Assembly: GCA_900079695.1 (NCBI GenBank)
Contig: LT599022.1
Coordinates: 1,144,287-1,208,286, forward strand
Origin: an uncultured Alphaproteobacteria bacterium
GTDB lineage: Bacteria; Pseudomonadota; Alphaproteobacteria; Rhodospirillales; Rhodospirillaceae
DNA: 64,000 bases
Direction of reading: 5' to 3'
Shown here: in pieces, positions 25,912-34,034 of the stretch
How positions within the stretch are numbered: the first letter of the stretch is position 1
Layout of the letters: each line of letters starts with the position of its first letter
Position numbers and translations under genes: made by a program
Notes under the pieces: model-generated
Databases searched by the model: none
Told to the model about the DNA's origin: nothing
The model's input: the letters and a program-made list of their open reading frames with translations, nothing else

Positions 25912-26679
25912 TTAGCGCATCAGCATGCCGCCGGTGGCGTCGAGGGTCGCACCGGTCATGTAGTCGGACAGGAAAGACGCGAGGAAGGTGACGATCCCGG
26001 CGATGTCCCCGGGCGTCGCCAGACGGCCGAGGGGAACCCGCTTTTCGTAGTACTCGCGGTCGGCCGCGAGGGCGTCGGCGAGCATGTCGGTCTCCACCAG
26101 ACCGAGCGCCACCGCGTTGACGGTGATGCCGTCCCGCGCCACCTCGCGCGCGAGCGAGACGGTGAACGCCACCAACGCCGCCTTGCTCGCCGCATAATGG
26201 CTGTGGCCGGTGGTGGAGCCGAAGAACGCCGCCTGCGAGGTGACGTTGATGATCTTGCCCGGCCGCCCCGCCGCCTGGAGGTCGCGCACCAGACGCCGGC
26301 TGAGCAGAAACGGCGCGGTGGCGTTCACCGCCATGGTGCGCTGCCAGTCGGCGAGCGAAATCTCCGTCGCCCAGCCCTTGAGCCAGATGCCGGCGTTGTT
26401 GACGAGCACGTCGATCGGTCCGAGGGCGTCGCGCGCGGCGTCGTAGAGCCCCTCGGCCTGTTCCGCCGCACTCAGGTCGGCGGCCAGGGCCACCGCCCGG
26501 ACGCCGGTCCCGTAACGAGTCCGCACCGCATCCACCACCTCGTCCGCCGCCGCGCGGTTGCTCGCGTAGCTGAAGGCGACGTTCGCCCCCTCCCCCGCCA
26601 GCGCCAGCACCAGAGCGCGGCCGACGCCGCGCGAGCCGCCGGTGACGAGAACGGTCTTGTCCGCAATTCCGAGATCCAT
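25912..26679 (-). CDS. Short-chain dehydrogenase/reductase
   Basis: A 255-residue NAD(P)-dependent SDR of classical type. The cofactor loop is GGSRGVG (14-20), NNAG is at 94-97 and the catalytic triad is Ser148, Tyr162, Lys166 (YAASK). GGAGGAG precedes ATG 26679. In this operon it most likely oxidises a polyol to a ketose or epimerises a sugar by oxidation; that is inferred from its neighbours. Confidence 0.92.
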   Translation of the reverse strand: MDLGIADKTVLVTGGSRGVGRALVLALAGEGANVAFSYASNRAAADEVVDAVRTRYGTGVRAVALAADLSAAEQAEGLYDAARDALGPIDVLVNNAGIWLKGWATEISLADWQRTMAVNATAPFLLSRRLVRDLQAAGRPGKIINVTSQAAFFGSTTGHSHYAASKAALVAFTVSLAREVARDGITVNAVALGLVETDMLADALAADREYYEKRVPLGRLATPGDIAGIVTFLASFLSDYMTGATLDATGGMLMR

Positions 26680-26735
26680 ACCACTCCTCCCGCAGGTCTT
26701 CGGCGCGCCACCCGGGGCGGCGCGCCGCGATGGGC

Positions 26736-28244
26736 CTAAAACCGCCGCCACACGCCCGAAAGCGCGGCGATGGTGTCCTTGTAGAGGGCAAACTTGCGGT
26801 CGTAGACCGCCCGGTTCGCCGGATCGGGCGTGAACACGCGGCTCACCCGAACCATCCGCCGTTCGTCGAAATCCTTGAAGCACCCGGCGCCGACGCCCGC
26901 GGCGATGGCCGCGCCGATCGCCGAGAGCTCCTCGCCCTCGACGGTTTCCACCGGCATCTGGAGAACGTCGGCGAACATCTGCAGCCACACCGCCGACCGC
27001 GCGGCACCCCCGGCGATGCGGATCGTGCGCGGCGCGGTGCTGTGGGCGAACAGCTTCTCGATGTGGACGCGGTGGGCGAACACCACCCCTTCGTAAAGGG
27101 CGCGCAGGGCGTGCGCCTTGGTGTGCCAACCGGCCAGGCCGATGAAGCACGCCTTGGCGTGGACGTCGGCGTTGCTGCCGTAGAGGAACGGCAGGAACAC
27201 GACGTTGGATTCGCCGGGATCGGCCGACTGCACCATGTCGGACGCGCAGTCGTAGAGCGAGCGGGCGCCGTTTTCGCACTGCAGCCGCCGCTCCTCGCCC
27301 ATGAAATAGGTGGTGAACCATTCGAGGTTGCTCGCCGAGGTCGGGCTGCCTTCGAGGATCAGCCAGCGGCCGGGAGTACAGAACAGGCTGGTCATGAACA
27401 GCTCTTCGCTCACCACCGGCGCGGTGCTGACATACTCGTTGATGCTCCAGGTGCCCGCCACCACGCACAGGCGGGTGTCGTCGGTCACGCCGGTGGCAAC
27501 CGCCGCGGCGTGCACGTCCATCATTCCGCCCACCACCGGCGTACCCTCACGCAGCCCGGTGCGCGCCGCGGCGGCCGCGGTGACGCCGCCGCGAACCTCG
27601 CCGGAATCGATCACCTCCGGCAGCTTGTCGATGACCTCGCCGATCCCCCAGGTTTCGAGAACCTCGCGGTCGAAACGGCGGGTCGAGAGATTCATCAGGC
27701 TCGAAGCGCTGGCGTCGGTGACCTCGTAGGCGACCTTGCCGGTGAGGCAGTAGCCGAGATAGTCCTTGCACGACAGCACCCAGCGCGTCCGCGCGTAGCT
27801 CTCCGGCTCGTGCGCCTTGAGCCACGCCAGCAGCGCCGGCGGCTGACCCGCCCAGATCGACTGCATCGTGCGCGGCAACTGCTTGGCGTGGGTGCCGTCG
27901 GCATACCAGCGGTCGATGAAGTCCTTGGCGCGGGTATCGGTGGAGATGATCGCCGGGCGCACCGGTTTGCCCGCATCGTCGAGCAGATAGAGGCCGTTGC
28001 CGTGGCCGGTCGCCCCGATCCCGACGATGTCGGCGGGATCGACGCCCGAGGTGGCGATCAGCTCGCGGATGCAGTCCATGTTGGTTTCGCGCATCTCGGT
28101 CATGTCGCGCTCGGTCCAGTCCGGGTGCGGCATGCGCACGTCGGACTTGCGGCTGGCGATCGCGACGGTTTCGCCGTCGGTGCCGAACAGAACCGTCTTC
28201 GTGACCGTCCCGCCGTTATCTATCCCAATGAGATATTTAGGCAT
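26736..28244 (-). CDS. FGGY-family carbohydrate kinase, xylulokinase/LyxK-like
   Basis: A 502-residue sugar kinase. The N-terminal ATPase fold starts with LIGIDNGGTVTKTVLF; GHGNGLYLLD and GGMMDVHAAAVATGV are family segments, and the C-terminal lobe has RIAGGAARSAVWLQMFADVL. The best resemblance is to L-xylulose or related kinases, not glycerol kinase. It transfers phosphate from ATP to an imported ketose or polyol. Its presence beside a PTS permease implies the sugar arrives unphosphorylated. Confidence 0.9.
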   Translation of the reverse strand: MPKYLIGIDNGGTVTKTVLFGTDGETVAIASRKSDVRMPHPDWTERDMTEMRETNMDCIRELIATSGVDPADIVGIGATGHGNGLYLLDDAGKPVRPAIISTDTRAKDFIDRWYADGTHAKQLPRTMQSIWAGQPPALLAWLKAHEPESYARTRWVLSCKDYLGYCLTGKVAYEVTDASASSLMNLSTRRFDREVLETWGIGEVIDKLPEVIDSGEVRGGVTAAAAARTGLREGTPVVGGMMDVHAAAVATGVTDDTRLCVVAGTWSINEYVSTAPVVSEELFMTSLFCTPGRWLILEGSPTSASNLEWFTTYFMGEERRLQCENGARSLYDCASDMVQSADPGESNVVFLPFLYGSNADVHAKACFIGLAGWHTKAHALRALYEGVVFAHRVHIEKLFAHSTAPRTIRIAGGAARSAVWLQMFADVLQMPVETVEGEELSAIGAAIAAGVGAGCFKDFDERRMVRVSRVFTPDPANRAVYDRKFALYKDTIAALSGVWRRF

Positions 28245-28308
28245 TTCTTGAAGCTCCCTGTTCGCGTCCGGTTTTCCGGATCGTGGTTCCTCCGCATTCC
28301 GTCGGGCG

Positions 28309-29568
28309 TCACTTCAACGCCGACAGCAGCTTGACGATCGCCCAGCCCTGCGGCGTGGTATGCGGCGCGACGAGATTGACCACCTCGCGGTCGCCCGCCT
28401 CGCCAGGAAGCGAAACGCCGGTCATCGCAGCCGCCTTGGTATAGCCGGGCGCGAGATCGCCGGCGGTGTAGAGCGTCACCACCATCACCAGCGCCGCCGT
28501 GCACAGAAGCCGGAAGATGTTGTTCTTGCAGTAGGGCGCCGCCATCGGCAGGAAGAACAGCAGCGACGCGAGATCGACGAACGGCAGCACCCGGTTGCCG
28601 GGCAGCACCATCGCCAGCAGCAGCGCCATCGGGATCATCAGGAGCCCGGTAGCGAGCACCGCGGGTTCGCCGATCAACAGCGCGGTATCGAGGCCGATGT
28701 AGAACTCGCGATTGGGGAAGTGCTTCTTGAGGCTGACCTCGGCGGCGTCGCGGACGATCACCAGCCCTTGCACCAGCACCCCGATCATCACCGGCAGCAG
28801 CACCATGATCGCCGCCATCTTGATGCCGAGATTGAACACCTCGCCGACGTCCCACCCGGCGAGAAGGCCGAGCCCGACGCCCAAGATGATGCCGAGGGTG
28901 AGCGGCTCGCCGAGAATGCCGAAGCGCTTGTTGATGGCTTCGGGATTGGCGTCGATGGCGCGCAGGCCGGGGATGCGCTCGATGATCGCGTTGACGATCC
29001 ATCCGAGCGGCGCATACATCGCGGTGGTCGAATGGGCGAAGGAGACCCCCGGCAGGTTGAACGACTTCTGAATCAGCGGCGCGGTGCGATCGGCGATGAA
29101 CAGCGCCACGATCAGCAACGCGAACGCCGCGCCGCAGCCGAGGGCGACGCTGCCGGTATTGGCGTAGACGATCGTCGCGGGCAGGAGAATCAGCCAGTAA
29201 TTGAAGATGTCGATGTTGACGGTTTTGGTGAAGCGCACCAGCAGCAGTACCACGTTGATGCCGAGCCCGCCGAACACCACCAGCGGCACCAGCGGCGACC
29301 GCCAGCCGATCTGCGCGCCGACCGGCCAACCGACGTCGAGCACCCGCAGGTTCAGCCCGAACCGCTGCACCATCGCCTCGGTCGCCGGACCGAGGCTGCC
29401 GAGCAGCAGGCCGATCACCAGCCCGATGCCCTCGAACCCGATCCCCACCAGCATGCCGGCCTTGAACGCCTGCCCGGGTTTGACCCCGAAGATCAGGGCG
29501 AGGATGAAAAACACGATGGGCATCATCACCGATGGCCCGAGTTTCAAAAACGCGGAAATGATTTCCAT
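28309..29568 (-). CDS. PTS galactitol-type permease, EIIC component (orphan)
   Basis: A 419-residue membrane protein of the galactitol PTS EIIC (GatC) family with about ten predicted helices. Typical segments are MLVGIGFEGIGLVIGLLLGS near residue 40, GWPVGAQIGWRSP near 80, and NREFYIGLDTALLIGEPAVL near 285. CGGGAGG precedes the ATG. No EIIA or EIIB gene or domain is next to it or elsewhere in the window. With an FGGY kinase alongside, it may work as a non-phosphorylating transporter. It is the first structural gene after the leader terminator. Confidence 0.92.
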   Translation of the reverse strand: MEIISAFLKLGPSVMMPIVFFILALIFGVKPGQAFKAGMLVGIGFEGIGLVIGLLLGSLGPATEAMVQRFGLNLRVLDVGWPVGAQIGWRSPLVPLVVFGGLGINVVLLLVRFTKTVNIDIFNYWLILLPATIVYANTGSVALGCGAAFALLIVALFIADRTAPLIQKSFNLPGVSFAHSTTAMYAPLGWIVNAIIERIPGLRAIDANPEAINKRFGILGEPLTLGIILGVGLGLLAGWDVGEVFNLGIKMAAIMVLLPVMIGVLVQGLVIVRDAAEVSLKKHFPNREFYIGLDTALLIGEPAVLATGLLMIPMALLLAMVLPGNRVLPFVDLASLLFFLPMAAPYCKNNIFRLLCTAALVMVVTLYTAGDLAPGYTKAAAMTGVSLPGEAGDREVVNLVAPHTTPQGWAIVKLLSALK

Positions 29569-29949
29569 GGAAGCCTCCCGACGAGTTGAACGCCACCAAA
29601 CCGAAGGACTTCACGCAACTTCGAATACAAAAAAGCCGCCATAATCCCGAGACGGGATTAAAAGCGGCTTCGATCCGTAGCCAGTCCAATTATCGCATGT
29701 TACGGAAAGCTAGAATTTCGCCTGTCCGATTTGAGCCTGCCTGACGAACCGGAACCCCGGCATCGTCCGATCCTTTCACAGGATCAATAGACGGCTGCGC
29801 CGAACGGCATTCAACTTTCCGTGATCAGCAGGCTTCCACACTCCGTGCCCGTTGTCAAGCGGCACCCATTCCATCGGGTGGGGCCTCGCCCGCAACGCAC
29901 TGCTCGCGCGCACTCCGCATCGCCGGGCGCGGCGACTCCGCGACCGCGG
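29569..29949. other. Long untranslated leader between glpP and the PTS gene
   Basis: This 381-bp stretch holds no convincing gene. Its main feature is the intrinsic terminator at 29629-29670, about 60 nt before the permease ATG. A perfect TTGACA lies at 29858-29853 on the minus strand, but I found no good -10 at the proper distance. The layout (antiterminator gene, leader, terminator, operon) is what GlpP-type control needs. Confidence 0.6.
29629..29670 (-). terminator. Intrinsic terminator in the leader of the sugar operon
   Basis: On the minus strand the outer stem AAGCCGC/GCGGCTT pairs 29670-29664 with 29639-29633. The inner stem TAATCCCG/CGGGATTA pairs 29660-29653 with 29649-29642 around a 3-nt loop, and six Ts follow. 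This is the cleanest rho-independent terminator in the window. It stands between the antiterminator gene and its apparent target operon, so it is the likely point of control. Confidence 0.85.
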
Positions 29950-30510
29950 CTAAGCGACTGGACACTCATAATTCCAGAGATCGCGCTGCGACGTGGTGAG
30001 GCCGGTGTACCCGGCGGCGAGAATCTCCTGCACTTCCTTCCGGGACTTGATGAATCCACCCGCAAGCATTGGCACGCCCTTGGTTTTGAGCGAGGCCGCG
30101 AACTTGACCGACATATGCCCGGGAAGAATTTCGACGGCGTCGACCTTGGAGTTCCGCAGAGCCGCGAGCGCCGAATCCCAGGCGTACGAATCGACCAGGA
30201 ACAGTCGCTGGATGCACATCAGCCCTTCCCGCCGCGCCTGCTGGAGTTGCTGAAGACTGCTCGACGCGATCATGTCGACGCCGAAGTGCTGCCGCAGCAG
30301 GCGCAGGCCGGTCGCATCCGACGCCAGCCCGCCGACCAGGCTCGGGTTGACGATGGCGATCTTGCGCGCGGCGTGGATCTCCTCGACGCTGGCCTTGAGG
30401 ACGCTGACGTCGAGACCGCTGATCAGCACGTAGCGGCTGGGGCACGACAGGGCGAACGGAAGGATCTTGGCCTGTCGCACGGACGGAATGATCTCGAACG
30501 GCCCGGTCAT
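29950..30510 (-). CDS. glpP: GlpP-family antiterminator regulator
   Basis: A 186-residue TIM-barrel-like protein of the glycerol-3-phosphate-responsive antiterminator family. Segments recognised are IVNPSLVGGLASDATGLRLL, IASSSLQQLQQARREGL, VDAVEILPGHMS and PMLAGGFIKSRKEVQEILAAG near the C-terminus. In Bacillus, GlpP with bound glycerol-3-phosphate binds a leader RNA and prevents termination. GAGGAGGAGG precedes the ATG. Here it lies upstream of a leader terminator and a sugar operon with no glpD, glpF or glpK. The effector may be G3P or another sugar phosphate. Confidence 0.85.
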   Translation of the reverse strand: MTGPFEIIPSVRQAKILPFALSCPSRYVLISGLDVSVLKASVEEIHAARKIAIVNPSLVGGLASDATGLRLLRQHFGVDMIASSSLQQLQQARREGLMCIQRLFLVDSYAWDSALAALRNSKVDAVEILPGHMSVKFAASLKTKGVPMLAGGFIKSRKEVQEILAAGYTGLTTSQRDLWNYECPVA

Positions 30511-30681
30511 CGCGGGTTCCTCCTCCTCGATGGCGTTGGCCGGAGCCGCGGCGGCGGGACCCTCTGGGCTATCGCGCCGGGCACATCGGAGTCAAGATGA
30601 TGAATCCATACGATCATACGCGCTTTTCCGCCCGCCCATAAGGCGCTCCGCCGCCCGCCCCTCCCCGCTCCGGAGTTCGAC

Positions 30682-31113
30682 ATGCCCGTGACCATCCGCC
30701 CCGCCCGCGCCGACGAGGCCGAAACCGCCGTCGCTCTGTGGCGCGCCTGCAATCTCGTGGTGCCGACCAACGATCCGGTCGCCGATTTCCACCGCGCCCG
30801 CGACCGGGCGGCTTCCGACGTGCTGCTGGCGCTGGCGGGAGAGGCGATCGTCGGATCGGCGATGGTCGGCCACGACGGCCACCGCGGCTGGATCTACTAC
30901 CTCGCCGTCGACCCGGCGCGGCGCGGCGAAGGCATCGGCCGCGCGCTCGTGGCGGCGGCGGAGGCATGGGTGAAGGCCCGAGGCGTGCCGAAGATCCAGT
31001 TGCTGGTGCGGCGCAGCAACGCCGGCGTGATGGGTTTCTACCAGGGCTTCGGCTATGCCGAAACGCCGACGGCGGTAATGCAGAAGGTGCTCATCCCCTA
31101 CTCCGCCGACTAG
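30682..31113 (+). CDS. GNAT acetyltransferase, YpeA-like
   Basis: A 143-residue N-acetyltransferase. The acetyl-CoA loop is RRGEGIG at 80-86, preceded by IYYLAVDP and followed by a C-terminal VMGFYQGFGYAETPT motif, as in YpeA-type proteins. The substrate is unknown. It is divergent from glpP and convergent with prsT. Confidence 0.9.
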   Translation: MPVTIRPARADEAETAVALWRACNLVVPTNDPVADFHRARDRAASDVLLALAGEAIVGSAMVGHDGHRGWIYYLAVDPARRGEGIGRALVAAAEAWVKARGVPKIQLLVRRSNAGVMGFYQGFGYAETPTAVMQKVLIPYSAD

Positions 31114-31148
31114 CGGCGGGAGCCCGAGCCCCCGCCGCAGCCGGAAGA

Positions 31149-33536
31149 TCAGAGCGTGCCGAGCAGTTGCCTGGCGTCCTCCAGCCCCGGATACGGGCGG
31201 CCGTCCCTGACCGCGAGTTCGAGCTGCTTGCGGGCCGCCGCCTTGTCGCCCGCCAGCGCCAGCGCCTTGCCGTAATGGTAGTGGATCTGCCGCGGCAGAT
31301 TGGCGGTGGCGGTGACGCGGGCGAGGATCGGCAGCGCCTGCTCGTACTGCCCCTGGCGCACGTAGACCCAGGCGAGGGTATCCTGGAACAGCGGGTTCTG
31401 CGCCTGGATGAAGCGCTCGGCGACGCGGCGCGCCTTTTCGAGCGCCGCCGGATCGGCGTACTGATGGTCGGCGATCAGCTGCGCCATGTTGTTCGCCGCG
31501 ATGTCGAGGCTCGGGTTGCGCTGCAGAACGTTCTCGTAGAGCGCGATCGCGTCGGACACGCGGTCCATCTGGCTGTAGAGATCGGCGAGCATCATCGGCA
31601 TATGCAGGTCCGCCGGAGCCGCGGCGATGCCGCGCCGGAGGATGTCGACGGCGGGAATTCGCTGTTTCTCGGTAATGTAGAGCCGGGCGCGCAGAACGTA
31701 GGGCTCGGGCCGCGCAGGGGACTGCGCGATCGCCTTGTCGACCGTCGCGGCGGCCCGATCGAGACGGCCGCGGCTCGCGTGCGCCTCGGCGAGCACGGTG
31801 AGCGCCGCCGGATTCGTCAGGTCGAGACCGTCGAGATACTTGGTGGCCTCGTCGGTGCGGCCGAGCTTCTTCATCGCCGGCACCAGGGCGATCACCGCGC
31901 GCTCGGCGATCGGATCGTTGGGATCGGCGTCGATCACCTCGGTGAACACCTTCGCCGCCTCGTCGGTCTTGCCGGTATTGGCCAGCACCTCGCCGTGGAG
32001 GTACCGGGCGAGGCGCGCCTGACCCTCGATGGAGGCCAGCCTCGCGAGCGCCGCCTCGGCGGATTGCCAATTCTTGGTTTCGATCGCGATGCGCGCGCGC
32101 GTCTCCCACGCCACCGCGAAGTCGGGCTCCGCCTCGGTCACCGCCGCGAGCATCGCCAGAGCGCGATTGGTGTCGCCGTTGATGTGATGGAGCTGCGCGA
32201 GGCGCACCTTGGCGACGCGGTTGCCGGGATCGAGTTCGAGGAACTGGCTGAGGGTCTCGATCGCGAGATCGAGGCGACCCTGTTGCAGCAGCGCCTCGGC
32301 CAGGAGTTGATAGACCTTCGCGGCGCGCGGGTTGTCGCGCAGGATGGTGCGGATGTCGGTGACGGTGCTCTGGGTGTCGCCCTTCTCGAACGCGAGGGAG
32401 GCGCGCATGTAGAGCGCCTCGGGATTGGTGGGCGCGCGGGCGAGCACCTCGGCGATCAGTCGTTCGGCGGTTTCGCGGTCGCCGCGGCCGAGGTTGATCT
32501 GCGCCAGCATCGCCTTGGCGGCAAGGCCGCCGGGCTCGGTGCGCTGCCGCGAGATCACCTCGTCGAGGGTCGCCACCGCGCCGTCCACGTCGCCCTGGCG
32601 CAGGCGGATTTCGGCCAGCCAGAAGCTGTAGGCGTTGTTGTCCGGCTCGGCCTTGATGAACGCGCGCACCTGCGCCTCGGCCGCCGGAGTGCCGCGCACC
32701 TCGTTGAGGAAGGCGATCAACTGGCTCTTCATCTGCGGATTGCCCGGCTGCGCGGCGACGCCGTCGCGCAGCGCCTTCTCGGCCTGATCGGGACGCTTCG
32801 CCGCCACCAGCATCCGCCCGAGTTCGGCGCGCAGCCCGGCGTCGTTGGGCCGCAGCGCGAACAGCGCGTCGTACGCGGCGGCGGCCTTGTCGACGTCGTC
32901 GAGCTTGCGATAGAGGGTGACGCGCAGTTGCAGCAGCGAAATGTCGCGCGGATGGCGGCGGATTCCCTCCTCGAGGATGTCCACCGCCTTCTCCGGCTGG
33001 TCAGTGGCGGTGTAGAGGCCGGTGAGAACGGCGATCGCGCCCGGCTGCCCGGGGTCCTTGGCGAGCGCCGCGCGCGCCTCGGCCTCGGCGGCGGAGTGCT
33101 CGCCGCGGCGCAGGTGCAGCGCCGCGCGGATCGCGTGCAGACCGGGGTCGTCGGGCGCATCCTCGGCGACGATCGCGAGACGCTTCTCGACCTCGCCGTA
33201 GCGCTCGCCCGCCATGTAGTATTCGGCGAGCTTGAGCAGCGCCGGGCGGAAACGCGGGTTCTGGTTTTCCGCCTCGCGGAAGCCCACGAACGCAGCGCGC
33301 AGGTTGCCCTGGGCCTCGTCGACGAGCGCGAGGCGATAGCGGATCTCGGGATCGGTGGGTTTGATCCGCCCGGCGTTCTTGAACTCGACCCGGGCCTTCT
33401 CGTACTGGCCCTGGGCGAGGTACTGCATGCCGCTATCGATATACTTCGCCGCACGCTGCTCGGGGTCGGAACACCCTGCGACGACGACCGCGAGACCGAG
33501 CGCCATCAGCAGGAACCGCACACTACGTAAGGTCAT
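31149..33536 (-). CDS. prsT: PEP-CTERM/exosortase-system TPR lipoprotein
   Basis: A 795-residue protein made almost wholly of tetratricopeptide repeats (about 20) after a lipoprotein signal, with the lipobox VVAGC near residue 21. Length, lipobox and repeat content match PrsT, a TPR protein that regularly accompanies exosortase and exopolysaccharide genes. It probably anchors in the outer membrane and scaffolds the export complex. ATG at 33536 gives the signal peptide directly; the frame runs on to 33656 without a better start. It is divergent from the priming transferase gene. Confidence 0.88.
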   Translation of the reverse strand: MTLRSVRFLLMALGLAVVVAGCSDPEQRAAKYIDSGMQYLAQGQYEKARVEFKNAGRIKPTDPEIRYRLALVDEAQGNLRAAFVGFREAENQNPRFRPALLKLAEYYMAGERYGEVEKRLAIVAEDAPDDPGLHAIRAALHLRRGEHSAAEAEARAALAKDPGQPGAIAVLTGLYTATDQPEKAVDILEEGIRRHPRDISLLQLRVTLYRKLDDVDKAAAAYDALFALRPNDAGLRAELGRMLVAAKRPDQAEKALRDGVAAQPGNPQMKSQLIAFLNEVRGTPAAEAQVRAFIKAEPDNNAYSFWLAEIRLRQGDVDGAVATLDEVISRQRTEPGGLAAKAMLAQINLGRGDRETAERLIAEVLARAPTNPEALYMRASLAFEKGDTQSTVTDIRTILRDNPRAAKVYQLLAEALLQQGRLDLAIETLSQFLELDPGNRVAKVRLAQLHHINGDTNRALAMLAAVTEAEPDFAVAWETRARIAIETKNWQSAEAALARLASIEGQARLARYLHGEVLANTGKTDEAAKVFTEVIDADPNDPIAERAVIALVPAMKKLGRTDEATKYLDGLDLTNPAALTVLAEAHASRGRLDRAAATVDKAIAQSPARPEPYVLRARLYITEKQRIPAVDILRRGIAAAPADLHMPMMLADLYSQMDRVSDAIALYENVLQRNPSLDIAANNMAQLIADHQYADPAALEKARRVAERFIQAQNPLFQDTLAWVYVRQGQYEQALPILARVTATANLPRQIHYHYGKALALAGDKAAARKQLELAVRDGRPYPGLEDARQLLGTL

Positions 33537-33736
33537 GTCGCTGCTCCGAGATTGCCGCTGAAGGGTTACGGAACCACGCGAACCCACACCCGGGCGCGGT
33601 GCCCGGCCGCCGACGACGACGGTCAGCCCCGTACCCGCCCGCGCGCACGGGGACACGGCGTCATCGGACGCGGCGAAGGTCGATCGGGAGCGAAGCGAAG
33701 GGAAGCCACTGTCCTGAACCCGTCATGGTGGGATGG

Positions 33737-33766
33737 TTGAAATGCCTCTTGGCGGGCGCATATACT
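33737..33766 (+). promoter_or_regulatory. Promoter of the priming transferase/exosortase operon
   Basis: TTGAAA (33737-33742) and TATACT (33761-33766) are separated by 18 bp; both hexamers are close to sigma-70 consensus. Transcription should begin near 33773. Confidence 0.6.
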
Positions 33767-33777
33767 GGATGAATGCT

Positions 33778-33814
33778 CCGTACCGACAATTGCAAGGGTC
33801 GGTCCGGTTTTTTT
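33778..33814 (+). terminator. Intrinsic terminator just after the promoter (attenuator-like)
   Basis: CCGTACCGAC (33778-33787) pairs with GTCGGTCCGG (33798-33807) with one mismatch around a 10-nt loop, followed directly by seven Ts. It starts about five bases after the predicted transcription start and 220 bases before the coding sequence. No plus-strand gene lies upstream for over 2.5 kb, so it cannot serve to end another transcript. Confidence 0.7.
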
Positions 33815-34034
33815 CTGGAAATTACCCGCCATCCGCCACGACCCGGATTCGTCAATCCCCGTCGGAGCTTGCGGACAACCGGCGGAACACTCGGGGGGGG
33901 GACGGCCTGAGGCACGCGCAACGGTTCCCGCGCGCGGTTTCGAGTACGAGTGGTCGAAGACGGCATCCGGCGCGAAGATCCCGGGCTCGCTGCCCGGTTT
34001 CGCGCGCGAAACCTGCGAAACCGCTGGTGAAATC

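Larger units (their letters stand above)
33537..34034. other. Divergent intergenic region between prsT and the gum-type operon
   Basis: This 498-bp gap holds a good plus-strand promoter (33737-33766), an intrinsic terminator right after it (33778-33814) and a nine-G run (33893-33901). No gene is visible. The plus-strand transcript would have a leader of about 260 nt before the priming transferase ATG. Confidence 0.65.

Noticed and set aside
26730-28334. A 534-codon plus-strand frame opposite the FGGY kinase
   Set aside because: It is a shadow of the kinase gene, which has complete family motifs; the opposite frame shows only low-complexity His/Arg/Ala-rich sequence.
29853-29858. A perfect TTGACA before the PTS operon, read as its promoter
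   Set aside because: No -10-like hexamer lies 16-18 bp downstream on the minus strand (AAGCCT region), so I did not call a promoter.
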